Part shown: positions 10,201-21,300 of the stretch, piece after piece | How positions within the stretch are numbered: the first letter of the stretch is position 1 | Layout of the letters: the number at the start of each line of letters is the position of its first letter | DNA from: Kryptolebias marmoratus | Taxonomy: Eukaryota; Chordata; Actinopteri; Cyprinodontiformes; Rivulidae | Assembly: GCF_001649575.2 (NCBI RefSeq) | Contig: NC_051432.1 | Span: 24,422,362-24,486,361, forward strand | Direction of reading: 5' to 3' | Length of the DNA stretch: 64,000 nucleotides | The notes under the pieces: generated by a model | What the model was told of the DNA's origin: nothing | What the model saw: the letters and a program-made list of their open reading frames with translations, nothing else | The model's database searches: none | Made by a program: the position numbers and the translations under genes

Positions 10201-13200
10201 AGGTGTGTTGGAGCAGAGGGACAAGTAAAACCTGCAGGATGGTGGCCCTCCAGGACCAGGATTGGACACCACAGTGCAGGACAGTAGATAAAAACTAAAA
10301 GTATCATAAGAAGACAAAACTAGAAAAGTTCCTGTAGAAACTCGGAAGGAGTCTGCCTCTTGGTGCGTGATTTTGTTTTCTCGTTTTAAATCCTAATGAC
10401 TCCATAAGTTTATCAGCTGTAGACGAACACATGATGATCCCTTCCTGGGAGTTTCACTGAATTCTGTTCTGCGGTTCATGAGATATTTCGCTAACAGATA
10501 TTTTCACCAGTAGTTTACAGCGTTTTTTTTTAAACTAGAACCTGATGGATCTTCTAGCATGTTTAGGGATCACTCACAGCTACCGTCACACCAAATATAA
10601 GCTCAGTAACTCTAAAAAGGACTGATTAAAAGCCAGTTTTGTGCTTTCTGAAGTCGCTGCGCGTCCATTAATTACTGCCTGAGAGTTTCATTGAAATCTG
10701 TAAAAGGGTTTTTATGATATGTTTATTCTCAACAGTTTTTAGTAACATTCCAAACAAATACCTAAGGTATCTGTTGGCAGTCAGTTTCAAACATAAAAGG
10801 TACAGAAATCAAGTCATAGCGCCCGTCCTGATCGAGGTGAACGTTTTGATGCCTAAATGACAAAAAGAACACAAAGTGTGCCGAAGCAGTTAGATTGCAA
10901 AAATAAAACAACAGAAAACAACAGTGTGTGTTGCTGAATCAGCATTGTCTGTTTTCTTCTTCAGCCGAGAATCCACACACCCTGACGTCACGTCTTCTGT
11001 TCTGCAGGTGAATTTCCTGATGGATCTTATTACCGAGTATCTTCCCTCCATCGTTATTACCTTGGCCAACTTCATCACCCCCGTCCTCTTCTCTTTCATC
11101 ATCAACTTTGAAGACTACTCCCCTTCCTTTGAGATCCGGTTTACTCTCATGAGGTACCGTGAATTTCCAGATATCGGCATCGTATCCTCCTGTTGCTGTA
11201 ATTCTTTGGATTTCTCTCTCCTTTTGTTTTGATTAGATGCGTCTTCATGCGGTTGACCAGTATTGGCGTTTTGCTCCTCTCTCTTTGGAGGAAGATCACC
11301 AGATGTGACGACGCCTTCTGTGAATGTGGCTACAACCCCGACCTTTACTCTGTAAGTTCTCCGTTCCTGCCGTGCGCCGCTCCGAACAGGTCTCTTAAAA
11401 AGGTACTTCCTCTTCCCTCAGCTTTAACGCGACACAAACAGAAGAGTTCACCCTCACAGATTATACACCAAAACAAGCGGCTCAACCACGACCTGTGTGC
11501 TGTTGCCTTTATTGCTGTTTTAAGTTACCATTGCAAGGTAATTTGCCAAAAAAACGACCCCAAAACACAGGATTGCATAGAGAATCTCTGAAACTCTATT
11601 AAAACTGTATATATTTTTTAAAATACCTCATGAACCTCTGGACAGGAATAACTGAAACCTTCACATTGTAACCGTTGGAGGCGCCTCTTTGACTAATTAA
11701 TGTTTTTGGGTCAATCTGATGCAAACAGCTGCCAGAAAAATGGCTTTAACTCTGTCATTTTAGAGATATTGATCACTGTTGGTTTGCAGTTTGGAGGCCC
11801 AGAGTATAATAGATCCCATGTATGAATTTTAGGGTCTTACTAAATATTGTAAAGATTGTAGCCTTCATTTTCCTCGGCAGTGTATTAAAATTACTTTTGT
11901 TTTTAAAGTATTTTCTGTCTTTGTCTCTGCAGTGCTGGGAGAGCCGCGTGGGCCAGGAGATGTACAAACTCACCATCTTTGACTTCATCATTATCGCTGC
12001 GGTCACCATCTTTGTGGAGTTTCCTCGAAAGTAAGAGTCGTCGAGAAATAAAACATTTAGTCTCACGGGAGCTCGTATTAGTCTCTCTCTGTTGTGATGA
12101 TGAGGGATTTCATGGTAACTACACCAGTAAGCAGTTATAAAATTCACCAAAACCTGTTTTTTCTTCTCAGTCATTAGTTCCTCCCTTTCCGTCCTCTTCT
12201 GTTGACTCTGACGCTCAGAACATGTGCAGATGAACTTATATTCTAATGAAGATTTTGACTTTTTTCCCGTAAGTTAAATTCCTCTGCAGTCGTTTCTAAC
12301 AGTCGTGACGCCCTGTCCTCCTCAGGTTTCTGGTGAAATACTGCAACTGTCAACTGATCAAGTTTTGGGGTGACCAAGAGTTTTCTATACCTCAAAATGT
12401 GCTGCAAATAGTTTACGGTCAAACCATCTGCTGGATTGGCACTTTCTACTGTCCCCTCCTGCCCGCCATCTGCACCATCAAATACTTCCTCATGTTCTAC
12501 ATCAAAAAGGTGATTTTTCTTTTATGACAAACTTCTAGATCAGAAAGAACGTTGGTTTCAGATTTGGCTCCTTTTTTGTTTTGTAGACGTCGTTGCTTCA
12601 CAACTGCCGTCCGTCTGTTCGTCCGTTCCGAGCATCCAGGTCCACCTTCTTCTTCCTGGTGGTGCTGCTGATCGGCTTGATTCTCGCCAGCCTGCCGGTT
12701 GTAATTAGCGTGGCGCAGTGAGTCTTCTTATGGTTTCACTTCAGGTTGTCGGGTGGTTTTTATGCGTTACTGGGTGAGTTTGATTAAACCTCCAAGGAAA
12801 GTAAACGCATCAGGATGTTTTGACCTGCAGATATTTCCAAAGTTTCATCCGGATTTCTGATGGAATTTAATCGTGTAGAAAATGATGAATGATTTTCTGG
12901 AGGTTTGCTGAAGAAGCTGAAACTAAGTTGTTGAGATTTAAAAGAAGCAGAAGACGAGCTAAAAGTGGCACAAGACAAAAACGGAAATACTGAAGCAGAT
13001 TTCAGAGAGAATCTTTTTTTTTTTTTATTACTTTCTGTTTATTGAGGTTTTTTTTAAACAATCACATACAAAAACTCAGAACCGAAACAGACTGTCGACA
13101 AGAGAAAATACTCACATTCTGACTGTATTAAACAGATTACAGGATAAAAAACCGTAAACAGATATAGTTTCCATTTTTTGAGCAGCTTTTAAATAAAAGA

Positions 13201-14422
13201 GGAAGGAGAGACCCGAATTATTCATCGCTCTCTGGAGATTTAGTCCATTTGCTCCAAATCTTTTTATGAAGGTCCAGTTGCAGCCTCAGCATGAATGTTA
13301 ACTTTTCCATTTTGTGGGTTTCTTCCACCAGTACCAGCCAGTCCTTTAGCGTTGGTGGGTCAGGTTGAAGCCATTTCCGAGTAATCAGTTTTTTGCCTGT
13401 AGCACTGAAGATTTTTAATAAATATTTGTCATTCACGTTTAGGCCTTCAGGAACAGCTCCGAGTAGCAGTAACATAATGGGTTGTTGGAATTTAAGACCC
13501 ATACTTCCAATAAGCCTTTATCTTAATGCAAGACCAGAAAATATGGGAGTGATTTGCCTACAGAGAGAATCTTTTGGAAGAAATTGAAAAGATCTCTTTG
13601 TGTTTTTTATAAATATTTAAAAAAATGAAAAACAAAATTACAATCAACAACAGAAATACACGGAAATATTTAATCAGTAATCAGTTAAGCTTAATTGATT
13701 TACATCTTCCAACTCATAATTAGAACCTTCTGACTCTAAATGAGCAGAAGCTCACGTATGGCTTCAGTTTACATGTTTGTTCTGATTTAGTCTTCCTTTT
13801 TGCACAGAATAAACTCTTCCAAGGCCTGTGGACCGTTTATGAACTACACCACCTCCTGGGAGGTGCTGCCCATCGCGGTGTCACAGCTGCCAGACGGAGT
13901 CCAACGCTTCCTCAGCTTCCTCTCATCTGAGACCTTCGCCGCCTCGTTCTTTGTCGTTACATTGTCTGTGTTTAATCTGGTGTTTTAAACTTTAATGAAC
14001 ATATTTCTTTTTCTCGGTTTGGCTGCTAAAATATTTCTTTTTCTACAGTTTGGCCATGTTTTATGTGATCGCACTCGCTAGAGGTTACAAGAAAGTCATT
14101 AGCCAACTGAGGGAGCAGCTTACCATGGTTTGTTTACTGTTTTCTGAGGAGTCATTTGATCTGAGTTTGGTTTGTGGCTGAAGGCCCTGTGGACTAAAAT
14201 CTACCATCGCTGTGTCCTTCGGTTCCTCAGGAGGGCCGTGACAGACAGTTCCTGATCCAGAGGTTGGTCATAGCCCAGCGCCGTTCCAAGTTCAATCCCA
14301 AGCCGCCCGGCCGCAGCAGCAGGAGCCCCAGGAGCCCCAGCTACCACACCAGCTTCGCCTACAACCACCCCGAGGCGATGCGCCTGGCAGACTCCCCACC
14401 ACCCTCCTCCACACAAGTGTGA
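7208..14422 (+). CDS. tmc7: Transmembrane channel-like protein, probably TMC7 (complete)
   Basis: A multi-pass membrane protein of the TMC family (TMC1/2 form hair-cell mechanotransduction channels; the role of TMC7 is less settled). The spliced product is 738 residues, close to the remembered length of mammalian TMC7 (about 720). Seen: a soluble N-terminus with [13 protein letters not shown], then [18 protein letters not shown] (TM1, about residue 138). Further membrane segments lie near 242, 335, 383, 424, 473, 516, 574 and 645. The TMC signature [13 protein letters not shown] begins at residue 460, and YGQTICWIG and SSKACGPF follow. The short Pro/Ser-rich C-terminus ends at TGA 14420. The start is METDQ in a 16-base coding micro-exon with a good context (ACAATGG), splicing in phase to exon 2. 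The TMC7 subtype is inferred from family memory, not from a search. Confidence 0.9.
7575..7735 (-). repeat. HINE-like repeat, 5' half only
   Basis: Lies in tmc7 intron 1. Carries GTGGCAGCCATCTTGAA, GGTTCATGAGATAAA and, at the right, GGCAGCGAGTGATTAA. The last is the terminal inverted repeat seen from the opposite strand. Confidence 0.7.
9820..10050. repeat. Degenerate tandem repeat of CTAAAAGTAGCAAAAGG-type units in tmc7 intron 8
   Basis: Units of roughly 20-30 bases built on GCTAAAAGxAGCAAAAGGCTA repeat many times with point changes. A related stretch lies at about 12890-13000 and continues after 13576, where an L1 copy splits it. Confidence 0.7.
10063..10274. mobile_element. hAT-type palindromic MITE, copy 1 (212 bp)
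   Basis: Starts CAGGGGTGTCCAATCC; the far end is GGATTGGACACC then ACAG (two changes from a perfect inverted end). The two halves are inverted copies over most of the length. It is flanked on both sides by the 8-bp duplication TGCAGGAC, the size expected for hAT insertion. Lies in tmc7 intron 8. Confidence 0.85.
10390..10725 (-). repeat. HINE-like repeat, decayed two-module copy
   Basis: Two successive stretches match the minus strand of the central module: GGTTCATGAGATATTTCGCT near 10475, and CATTAATTACTGCCTGAGAG with TTCATTGAAATCTG near 10670-10705. Both outer ends are lost. Confidence 0.55.
11621..11795 (+). repeat. HINE-like repeat, partial copy in tmc7 intron 10
   Basis: Contains AAAATACCTCATGAACCTCTGGAC and ATGGCTTTAACTCTGTCATTTTAGAGATATTGA-like blocks of the central module; no termini. 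Confidence 0.55.
13003..13575 (-). mobile_element. 5'-truncated L1-type LINE insertion with 15-bp target duplication
   Basis: The 15-base sequence CAGAGAGAATCTTTT occurs at 13003-13017 and again at 13561-13575. Between them, a T-run at the left is the poly(A) tail of a minus-strand insertion. The minus-strand frame at 13502-13218 reads [20 protein letters not shown], then [16 protein letters not shown] and LHKKIWSKW. These are hallmarks of the C-terminus of fish L1 ORF2. Only the last ~540 bases are present, so it is dead on arrival. It lies in tmc7 intron 13 and splits an older repeat. Confidence 0.9.
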
Positions 14423-14730
14423 AGGGAGGCGTAAACATTTCAGGAAAGACGAATCCTGATGGAACACAGGATATTCTGTGCAACATTTCTGTTTGGGGTT
14501 GCTTTGCTTTTATTTATGTACCTCTGCAGTTTTAGTTTTATCTTTTACTTCTAAGAGGGCCTCCATTTCTTCAAACTTATGGACTTTTTATGGACCTGTT
14601 TTAAAACTTATGCACTTTTAAACGTTTTAATGCTGTCTTTGTTTTTCTACCACTGCAGTGTTTACTGCAGTCATTATAAACACATAAAACAAATACATAT
14701 TGTCATATATTTGTTAATACACAGATGACT

Positions 14731-14736
14731 AATAAA
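14731..14736 (+). terminator. tmc7: Proximal AATAAA polyadenylation signal of tmc7
   Basis: A consensus AATAAA about 310 bases after the stop codon. Confidence 0.55.
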
Positions 14737-14920
14737 CTTGCATGTACTGTTCCGAAAGCATTCTTGACTTTTTTATACATCCATGTCACTTTTGAATGAT
14801 GGGTTGAATAATACTGATGTACTGGCTTTAATTAGATTTAGGTGAAAACACTGTTTTTGTTGCGATGCTTTTTATGTTAATTTGAGACCTGTTTTTATGT
14901 TGTAAATATTTTACATGACA

Positions 14921-14926
14921 AATAAA
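14921..14926 (+). terminator. tmc7: Distal AATAAA polyadenylation signal of tmc7
   Basis: A second AATAAA, about 500 bases after the stop. A T-rich stretch with TGTTT words (GU-rich in RNA) follows immediately, as a downstream element should. The nomo coding start is only about 380 bases further on. Confidence 0.6.
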
Positions 14927-14944
14927 AAAACTTGTTTTTATTAA

Positions 14945-15185
14945 CTTTTTGTTTGTTTCGTTTTTTTGTTTGTGTTTGGATTTCGCTTTTGTTTTTTCAT
15001 GGTTAGTGTTTTTTTGTAATTATTTATTTTCTTGTATTTCATGCTTGGCTATGTGTTTTGTTTAAATTTTTATATTTTATTTTCTTTGCTTTGTTGTGTT
15101 ATTTGTTTTTTTTTTTCTTCTTTTGTATGTTTTTAGGTTTGTATGTTATGTTTTGTTTCCTCCATCTAGTTTTTACCTTTAACTA
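14945..15185 (+). other. T-rich spacer between tmc7 and nomo
   Basis: Strongly strand-biased TTTGTTTT-type low-complexity DNA. It covers the presumed tmc7 termination zone and the upstream side of the nomo promoter. An open frame through it (from 15058) merges with nomo exon 1 but is low-complexity and not a credible N-terminus. Confidence 0.6.
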
Positions 15186-15195
15186 TCCCTCCGCG

Positions 15196-15211
15196 CCGCC
15201 AGGGGGCGCTG
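15196..15211 (+). promoter_or_regulatory. CTCF core motif in the nomo promoter/5' UTR
   Basis: CCGCCAGGGGGCGCTG fits the vertebrate CTCF core (CCASYAGRKGGCRS type) at essentially every position except the A/G third base. It lies in a small CpG-rich block about 100 bases before the nomo ATG and directly after the tmc7 end region. Confidence 0.7.
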
Positions 15212-15306
15212 CAGCGGAAACCCTTGGCTTCTCATTGACAGCAGTTCAGCTGGTGGGGAACCGGAGGCAGCGTGTGGTGTCTACGGTTGACAGCCAGTCA
15301 GTCAAA

Positions 15307-18300
15307 ATGTTGAGAATTACGATCCGGGCAGACTTGGGGTCTGTTTGGATCTTATTCTGCGTCTTGTACTCTCAGTTCCTGACCGTGTCCTCGGATGATA
15401 TCGTGGTGGCGTGTGGCGGCTTCGTGAAATCGGACGTTGAGATCAACTACTCCCTGATCGAGGTGAGAAACGTCCCCGGTTAGCCGCCGAGCTAGCTGCT
15501 AACCGATACCTGGTTTCTGGTAACGAAGCGGAGGTTAGACCGTCCTGTTTCATTGAATTAAAAAAAAAAAAAAAAAAAACTGCTTCAACTGAAAATTACC
15601 ACTTGGGCGCTTGAGCGTACAGTTTGCCTAAATTAATCCAGTTTGAACGCGACTTAATGACTAAATGTAGCTGTTCGTGCAGGTACAAATTACTGATAAC
15701 CTTTAAACTAGCTCTATAAGAAAATACTACTCTAAATATGCTGTTTTACACGTGGCAGTCACTCCTAATCCGTATCAGTGCTGATGAGGAAGACCTTATG
15801 GGCTCCTCTTAATCCCCTCATTCAACCCTGCAGGGGATTTAACATTTGACCCAGAGTTGCAAAATTGACTCATTCAGGCAGGTTTGTTTTTGATTACTGA
15901 ACCCATTTGCCATAAAACTGACTATCAGTGCCTCGGAAATGTAATGTTTCTCAGTGCATGTGTGTCTTCTTTGATTTTCAGATTAAACTCTACACCAAAC
16001 AAGGCTCATTAAAGTATCAAACAGACTGTGCTCCAATTAATGGTTACTTCATGATCCCCCTCTATGATAAGGTATGAAAGCTACTCATATGAGTTAAATT
16101 ATTCCTAATGCTTACTGTAATTAAGTTTTTATTTTATTTTATTTTTTTACACAGGGAGATTTTGTTTTGAAGATTGAGCCACCTCTCGGCTGGAGTTTTG
16201 GTAAGACAAGACGAAAGATAAAACGTTATTTTATGTATGAATATGGTTTTTGAGTTTTATTTTGGGTTTTCTGCAGAACCTACGAGTGTCGAGCTGCACG
16301 TGGATGGAGTCAGCGACATCTGCACCAAAGAAGAAGACATCAACTTTGTCTTTACGGGATTCTCAGTTTCAGGAACGGTGAGAATTAATTGGTTAATTAT
16401 TTATTAACCAGTAAATTGACAAGTTCTGTTCAGAACTTGTCAATTTTTTTTTCCGACACACTACTGACACCGTCCAATAGGACTGATTTCTGATTAATGA
16501 ATACATAAAAGTAAAGTGTTTGAAGCATTTTTCTCCTCTTCAACATGATAAATAAGTGTAGCCTGACTCCCCGCAGATAATGTGTTGCTGATGCAGTGTG
16601 AGTGTTTTCTGTACGTTTTGTTTGTTTTAATATTTTCCTCCTCCCTGTGTGGATGTGTGTTGTGTAGGTTCTGAGTAAGGGCTATCTCCTGGGCCCCGCA
16701 GGAGTCGAGGTCAAACTGAGCCGAGCTGGGTCAGAAGAGAAACTCCAGAGTGTCGTCACGCAGCCGGGAGGAAAGTAAGTGACCCCAAACTTTCTGTTCG
16801 ATAAGGTTTGACACAGGGGACTCTGCAGAGGTCACGTGGATGAAACCGATTATCGTGTATCACCAGCCGGCGAACAAAAGCAGGAATGTTTTTATACATG
16901 TCTGTGTTCGTTTGTCTGTATCGTTAGGAAAATATCTTATGAACAACTGGATAAATTTGAATTTGCATTATCATTTAATGCACATCTACAACACATTAAC
17001 TTTTGGCATCAGCCCCATTCAATATGGCTGCCACGGCTAAGGGAACATGGCAAACAAAAAAAGTCTCTAACTCAGTCAGTTTTCCAGATGTTGAGTAGCT
17101 GAAAATCATCCTGAAATGCATTTGAGTGCTAAGTGATTGAGCTGGTGTGTGTGTGTTAGTAAAATATCTGTTGGATGACTGGTAATCATGGCCTGTAACT
17201 CGTTAACATAAGGAGCCAACCCAATTCAAGATGGCTGCCACAGCTAATCGGCCTTAGCCTACACAAAAATGGCTACCTCAATCAGTTTTACAAATATTGA
17301 GCTACATTAGGTTCAGTAATGGATGAGACATCCCTCCTCATATAAGACTCTGAACAATAATGCGTGTTGTGAGATACTACAGTATCACGTGGCGTCGCTC
17401 ATGACGTCATTTATGAGGTTTAACCAAAACAGTCAGAACGCTGTTCCTTCTCAGCAGAAGAGGGTTTTGGTTTACAAGCCTGGCATGAAAGGCAGCGGGT
17501 GATATGCATTCCTTCAAGGATTGCTAGGCCTTTAATTAAAGATTCCTCTTCTTGCTGACGCAGGTACACCTTCTTCAAAGTGCTGCCTGGAGGTTATGAC
17601 ATCACAGCCTCCCACCCCTCCTGGACTCTGGAGCAGGTCGGTCAGAGAATGGGATTCTGTCGGGGAACGAATGATGTTCTGGTTCCTTTCAGTTCTGTCA
17701 TCTAATTGAACCTAAAGTACAAATCTGATCAATGAATGTACCTTTTCTCAGTAACGTTTGGGGTTCAGACATGTTAGAAGAGTTGTAATCATCATGGGGG
17801 ATAAAAGCTTTTAGCAGTTATTTTTTAATTAGTTTTTGGAAGAACTGCGACACCAGATCATTTACCTTCATGGAAGTGAGTGACTTATCAGAACACAATC
17901 AAACATTTTCTCAACTTCAAGTATTTAATAAAATATCCTTTTTTTTAGATCAAATCTCTTTAGCCAGACACACCTGGGAACAAATATGTAAACTGTAAAA
18001 AAATGAAGATTATGTTGTTTGGAAACCTATTTAGGTTTAAAAAAGGGTGAAGGTGTTGTGATTTCAATACCAAATACTGAATCTTTTTTATTTTTTTTAA
18101 GCATGCCAAGTAAAACGCTGACAGAGATTCCCACCCAGCTGATGTTATCACTGCTGCAGTGACTCAACCATCTTTTTTAAAATTCTGTTCCACTTCAGGG
18201 TAGAAAACGTCCTTATTCGGTTAGTTGCTGAGCTGATAAGGTTCCCCATCGGGTCAGCAGGGTTGGAACTAATGACATCCAGCACTAATTGCATCGTTCC

Positions 18301-21300
18301 GGATGAAACTTATCGCAGCAACCTTTGCCGTCCTCCTGCAGAGGAAAACCTCGGTGCACGTCGCCACCGCCAACGCTCTGGCCACCGAGCATCTGGTGGT
18401 TGGAGGCTACGACGTCTCGGGGGAGGTCCGCAGTGATGGAGAGCCCATGAAGGAGGTCACCTTCCTCCTGTACTCAGCCACAGTCAGGAGAGAGGTAATC
18501 CAACACCAGCGTACGGAGAGGAGAGAAATTCTCTGAGTGCTTGTCTCATCAGTTCCACGATCTGAAAAAGGCTCCTTTATTTAAAACACGGTGTTGTCTC
18601 CAGGACATCGCTGACTGTAACATGTCCCCGGTGGAAGGTGCAGACCAGGAGGACAACTCTCTGGTCTACCTGTGCAACACTTTGTCCAGAGACGACGGTG
18701 CCTTCACTTTTCCCTCGCTCGCCAGCGGCGAGTACACAGTCGTACGTTTTTGTTTTTCTTTCTTTCTTATTTTCTTTCACAGAGTTGCTTTTAATCAACA
18801 CTATCCCTTATGGCTGAACTGACTGCATCTTTGCGTAACCATGGCAACAGCGAGCGGGGTTTAGCACTATAGCAAACAGCCCTTATTGCGAGGTAGAAAG
18901 AAGTCGGTTAATAATTATAAATTCTTCTTAATGACACGCAGCTTTGTTGATCTGTTCACTTCATCTAATATTCACTCTGTTCAATAAATACATAAAGAAA
19001 AGTTCTCTCAAAGTTTTACAGTGATCTGTTGACATAAATACAAAATAATTAAAAGTAATACCAATAAAAATTAACCTCTACATGTTTTATAGTGTAGAGT
19101 CAGTGTAATCCTGAGGCTGCAGGTTCGAGCCCAGGTTGCGTCAGGAAGGGCATCCGGCGTAAAACAATTGCCAAATTGTTTGTGCGAGTTTGCTCGCTGT
19201 GGCAACCCGTGAAGAAGGGAGCGGCCGAAAGAACTTCCTTACTATGTGTTTTTACTTTTTACTGTTGGTTCTGTATTTCTTTGGGTTGCCAACACGTGAA
19301 CCAGCTGCTCAGAGCAGAGGGACAACTAAAACTGGCTCAAGATGTTTCAGTATTTTTTGTTTTTCGTGGCGTCAGTATCTGTAGAGGCAGGAAATCTTCA
19401 TCTGGCTGCAGTTTGTAATAAAACCACTAGATGTCTCCACATCCCACAAAGTATTTTTTTTATTCTAAAACAAGTTTAATTACAATTTTGTTTTTCTGTG
19501 CTTACAGAGCAGCTGGACGTGTTAATATAAATACTGTTATCCATCTGATTGTGTTTGCTCTCCTCCAGGTGCCTTTCTACCGAGGAGAAAGGATCACGTT
19601 TGATGTCGCTCCGTCTCGGATGAATTTCAAGGTGGAACACAACAGCTTGAAACTTGAGGTAAAGGGTTAAATAACTATTTTCACCTTTCTTCCTTTTAAT
19701 GCCACAGTCGTATAAATATAACTAACTAACTTCACGAAACCGGGCGTGTTTTTGTTGCTGTGTGTGCAGCCCATCTTCCGTGTGATGGGTTTCTCTGTGA
19801 TGGGTCGAGTCCTGAACAGCGCTGATGGGGAGGGGGTGTCGGACGCCACGGTGTCCCTCAACAATCAGATCAAAGGTGAGCTTCAGAGAAGCCGTTTTAG
19901 GTCCACTACCTGAGGTGTTTCCTTCAGTAATCCCGTATATTTGAGTAAGATTATTCTCATGTGGCTGATTTCACTACAGATGTGCTGACCTGAATCATTT
20001 CTGATCCACACAGCTTTAACCAACGTGACGCTAATAACATGCTCACAACATGAGCATGATCTTGCTGTACTTTTTAAAATTATTGGAGCTTATTGTGAAG
20101 ATATTTTTAATTTAAATGTATACATAACTTTTTTTTTAGATATAAAAATCAGCATTATGTGACAGTTCAAAATAATTTTCTTAATCTGCTGTAAGTGAAG
20201 TTGTTTGTTCTTTAATAACAATAACTTCTTTAACAGCTGCAGCAACAGGTTTTCTTTATGATATTGCTGATCTACTGGTGTTCACCACTCTACATTAAAA
20301 TTAATTTTAGAAACTTATTTTGTGTGAAGTGTGTAACTACAAATACCCGATTCTTCATCTTAAATAACAGTTTGTGATCAGCTGATAAAGCTGGTAAAGC
20401 ATACTTGAAGACTTCATGTTTCCTTTTTAAATAACTTGTTAAAAAATAAAATAAAGCAGTTTTATCGGTGCTAACTCTTGACCTGCCTTGTCCTTTTGTT
20501 CCCAGTTGTCAGCAAGGAGGACGGTTCTTTCCGGCTGGAGAACATGACAGCAGGTGTCTACACCATCCGCGTCAGCAAGGAGCTCATGTTCTTTGAGCCA
20601 ATCACAGTGAAGATCGCCCCGAACACGCCCCAGCTCCCTGACATCATCACCGCCGGGTCTGCTGAGCCGTTTTAAACACGATTAAATGTTCCCTCATCAA
20701 TCTTAAACTCGCTGTCTTCTTCCCAACACGCCTTTATGAACTCCTGATGTCGGCCCCACGCAGGTTCAGTGTTTGTGGTCAGATCTCCATCAGCCGCCTG
20801 CCTGAGGGCATGAAGCAGCAGGGCCGCTACAAGGTCACCCTGACGTACCGGGGCCAAGACAAGGCTTTCAGTCGCACCGCCGACTCGGACCCTCAGGGGG
20901 CCTTCTGCTTTCAGGCCAAACCTGGAGACTACAGCGTTCATGTAAGGCTGCGGCGCAGCTCTCAAGTCATTTAAAGTTATCTAAGTGAGCTGATAAAGTG
21001 TGTTATCCTCAGAGGGAAATACGACCATAATTCAGTTGATTTCAGTGTTCGTCTTGCAGAACTTGCAGGCCTTGTTTTCCCTGAGTTGCCCTCTGCTGAT
21101 TTGACCTCTGCATGTTCAGGTATCCCTGCCTGAAGCGGAGGTGAAAGCGGGCCTCGCTCTGCAGCCTCAGGCCCTCCAGGTGTCCCTCGTGGACCGGCCT
21201 CTCACAGACCTCCTCTTCACTCAGTTCATGGCTTCTGTCTCAGGAAAGGTTTACTGTCTCGGTAAGACTTAACGTCTTATGCTTTATTGTCTTTAATGAA

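Larger units (their letters stand above)
7208..14422 (+). other. tmc7: Exon map of tmc7
   Basis: Coding exons: 7208-7223, 7916-8153, 8246-8388, 8474-8629, 8715-8800, 8891-9036, 9115-9262, 9600-9782, 11008-11153, 11237-11351, 11933-12030, 12326-12509, 12587-12717, 13808-13963, 14049-14127, 14231-14422. All introns are GT-AG. The total is 2217 bases, a multiple of three, with every junction in phase. Weaker donors (GTGGGG after 8153, GTCTGT after 13963, GTTTGT after 14127) were chosen because only they keep the TMC reading frame. Confidence 0.85.

Noticed and set aside
13218..13502. 94-codon minus-strand ORF as a host gene inside tmc7
   Set aside because: Its sequence is the L1 ORF2 C-terminus, with a poly(A) tail and target duplication.
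15058..15483. Extended N-terminus for nomo starting in the T-rich spacer
   Set aside because: The added residues are low-complexity Phe-rich translation. The ATG at 15307 gives a proper signal peptide and family-like length.
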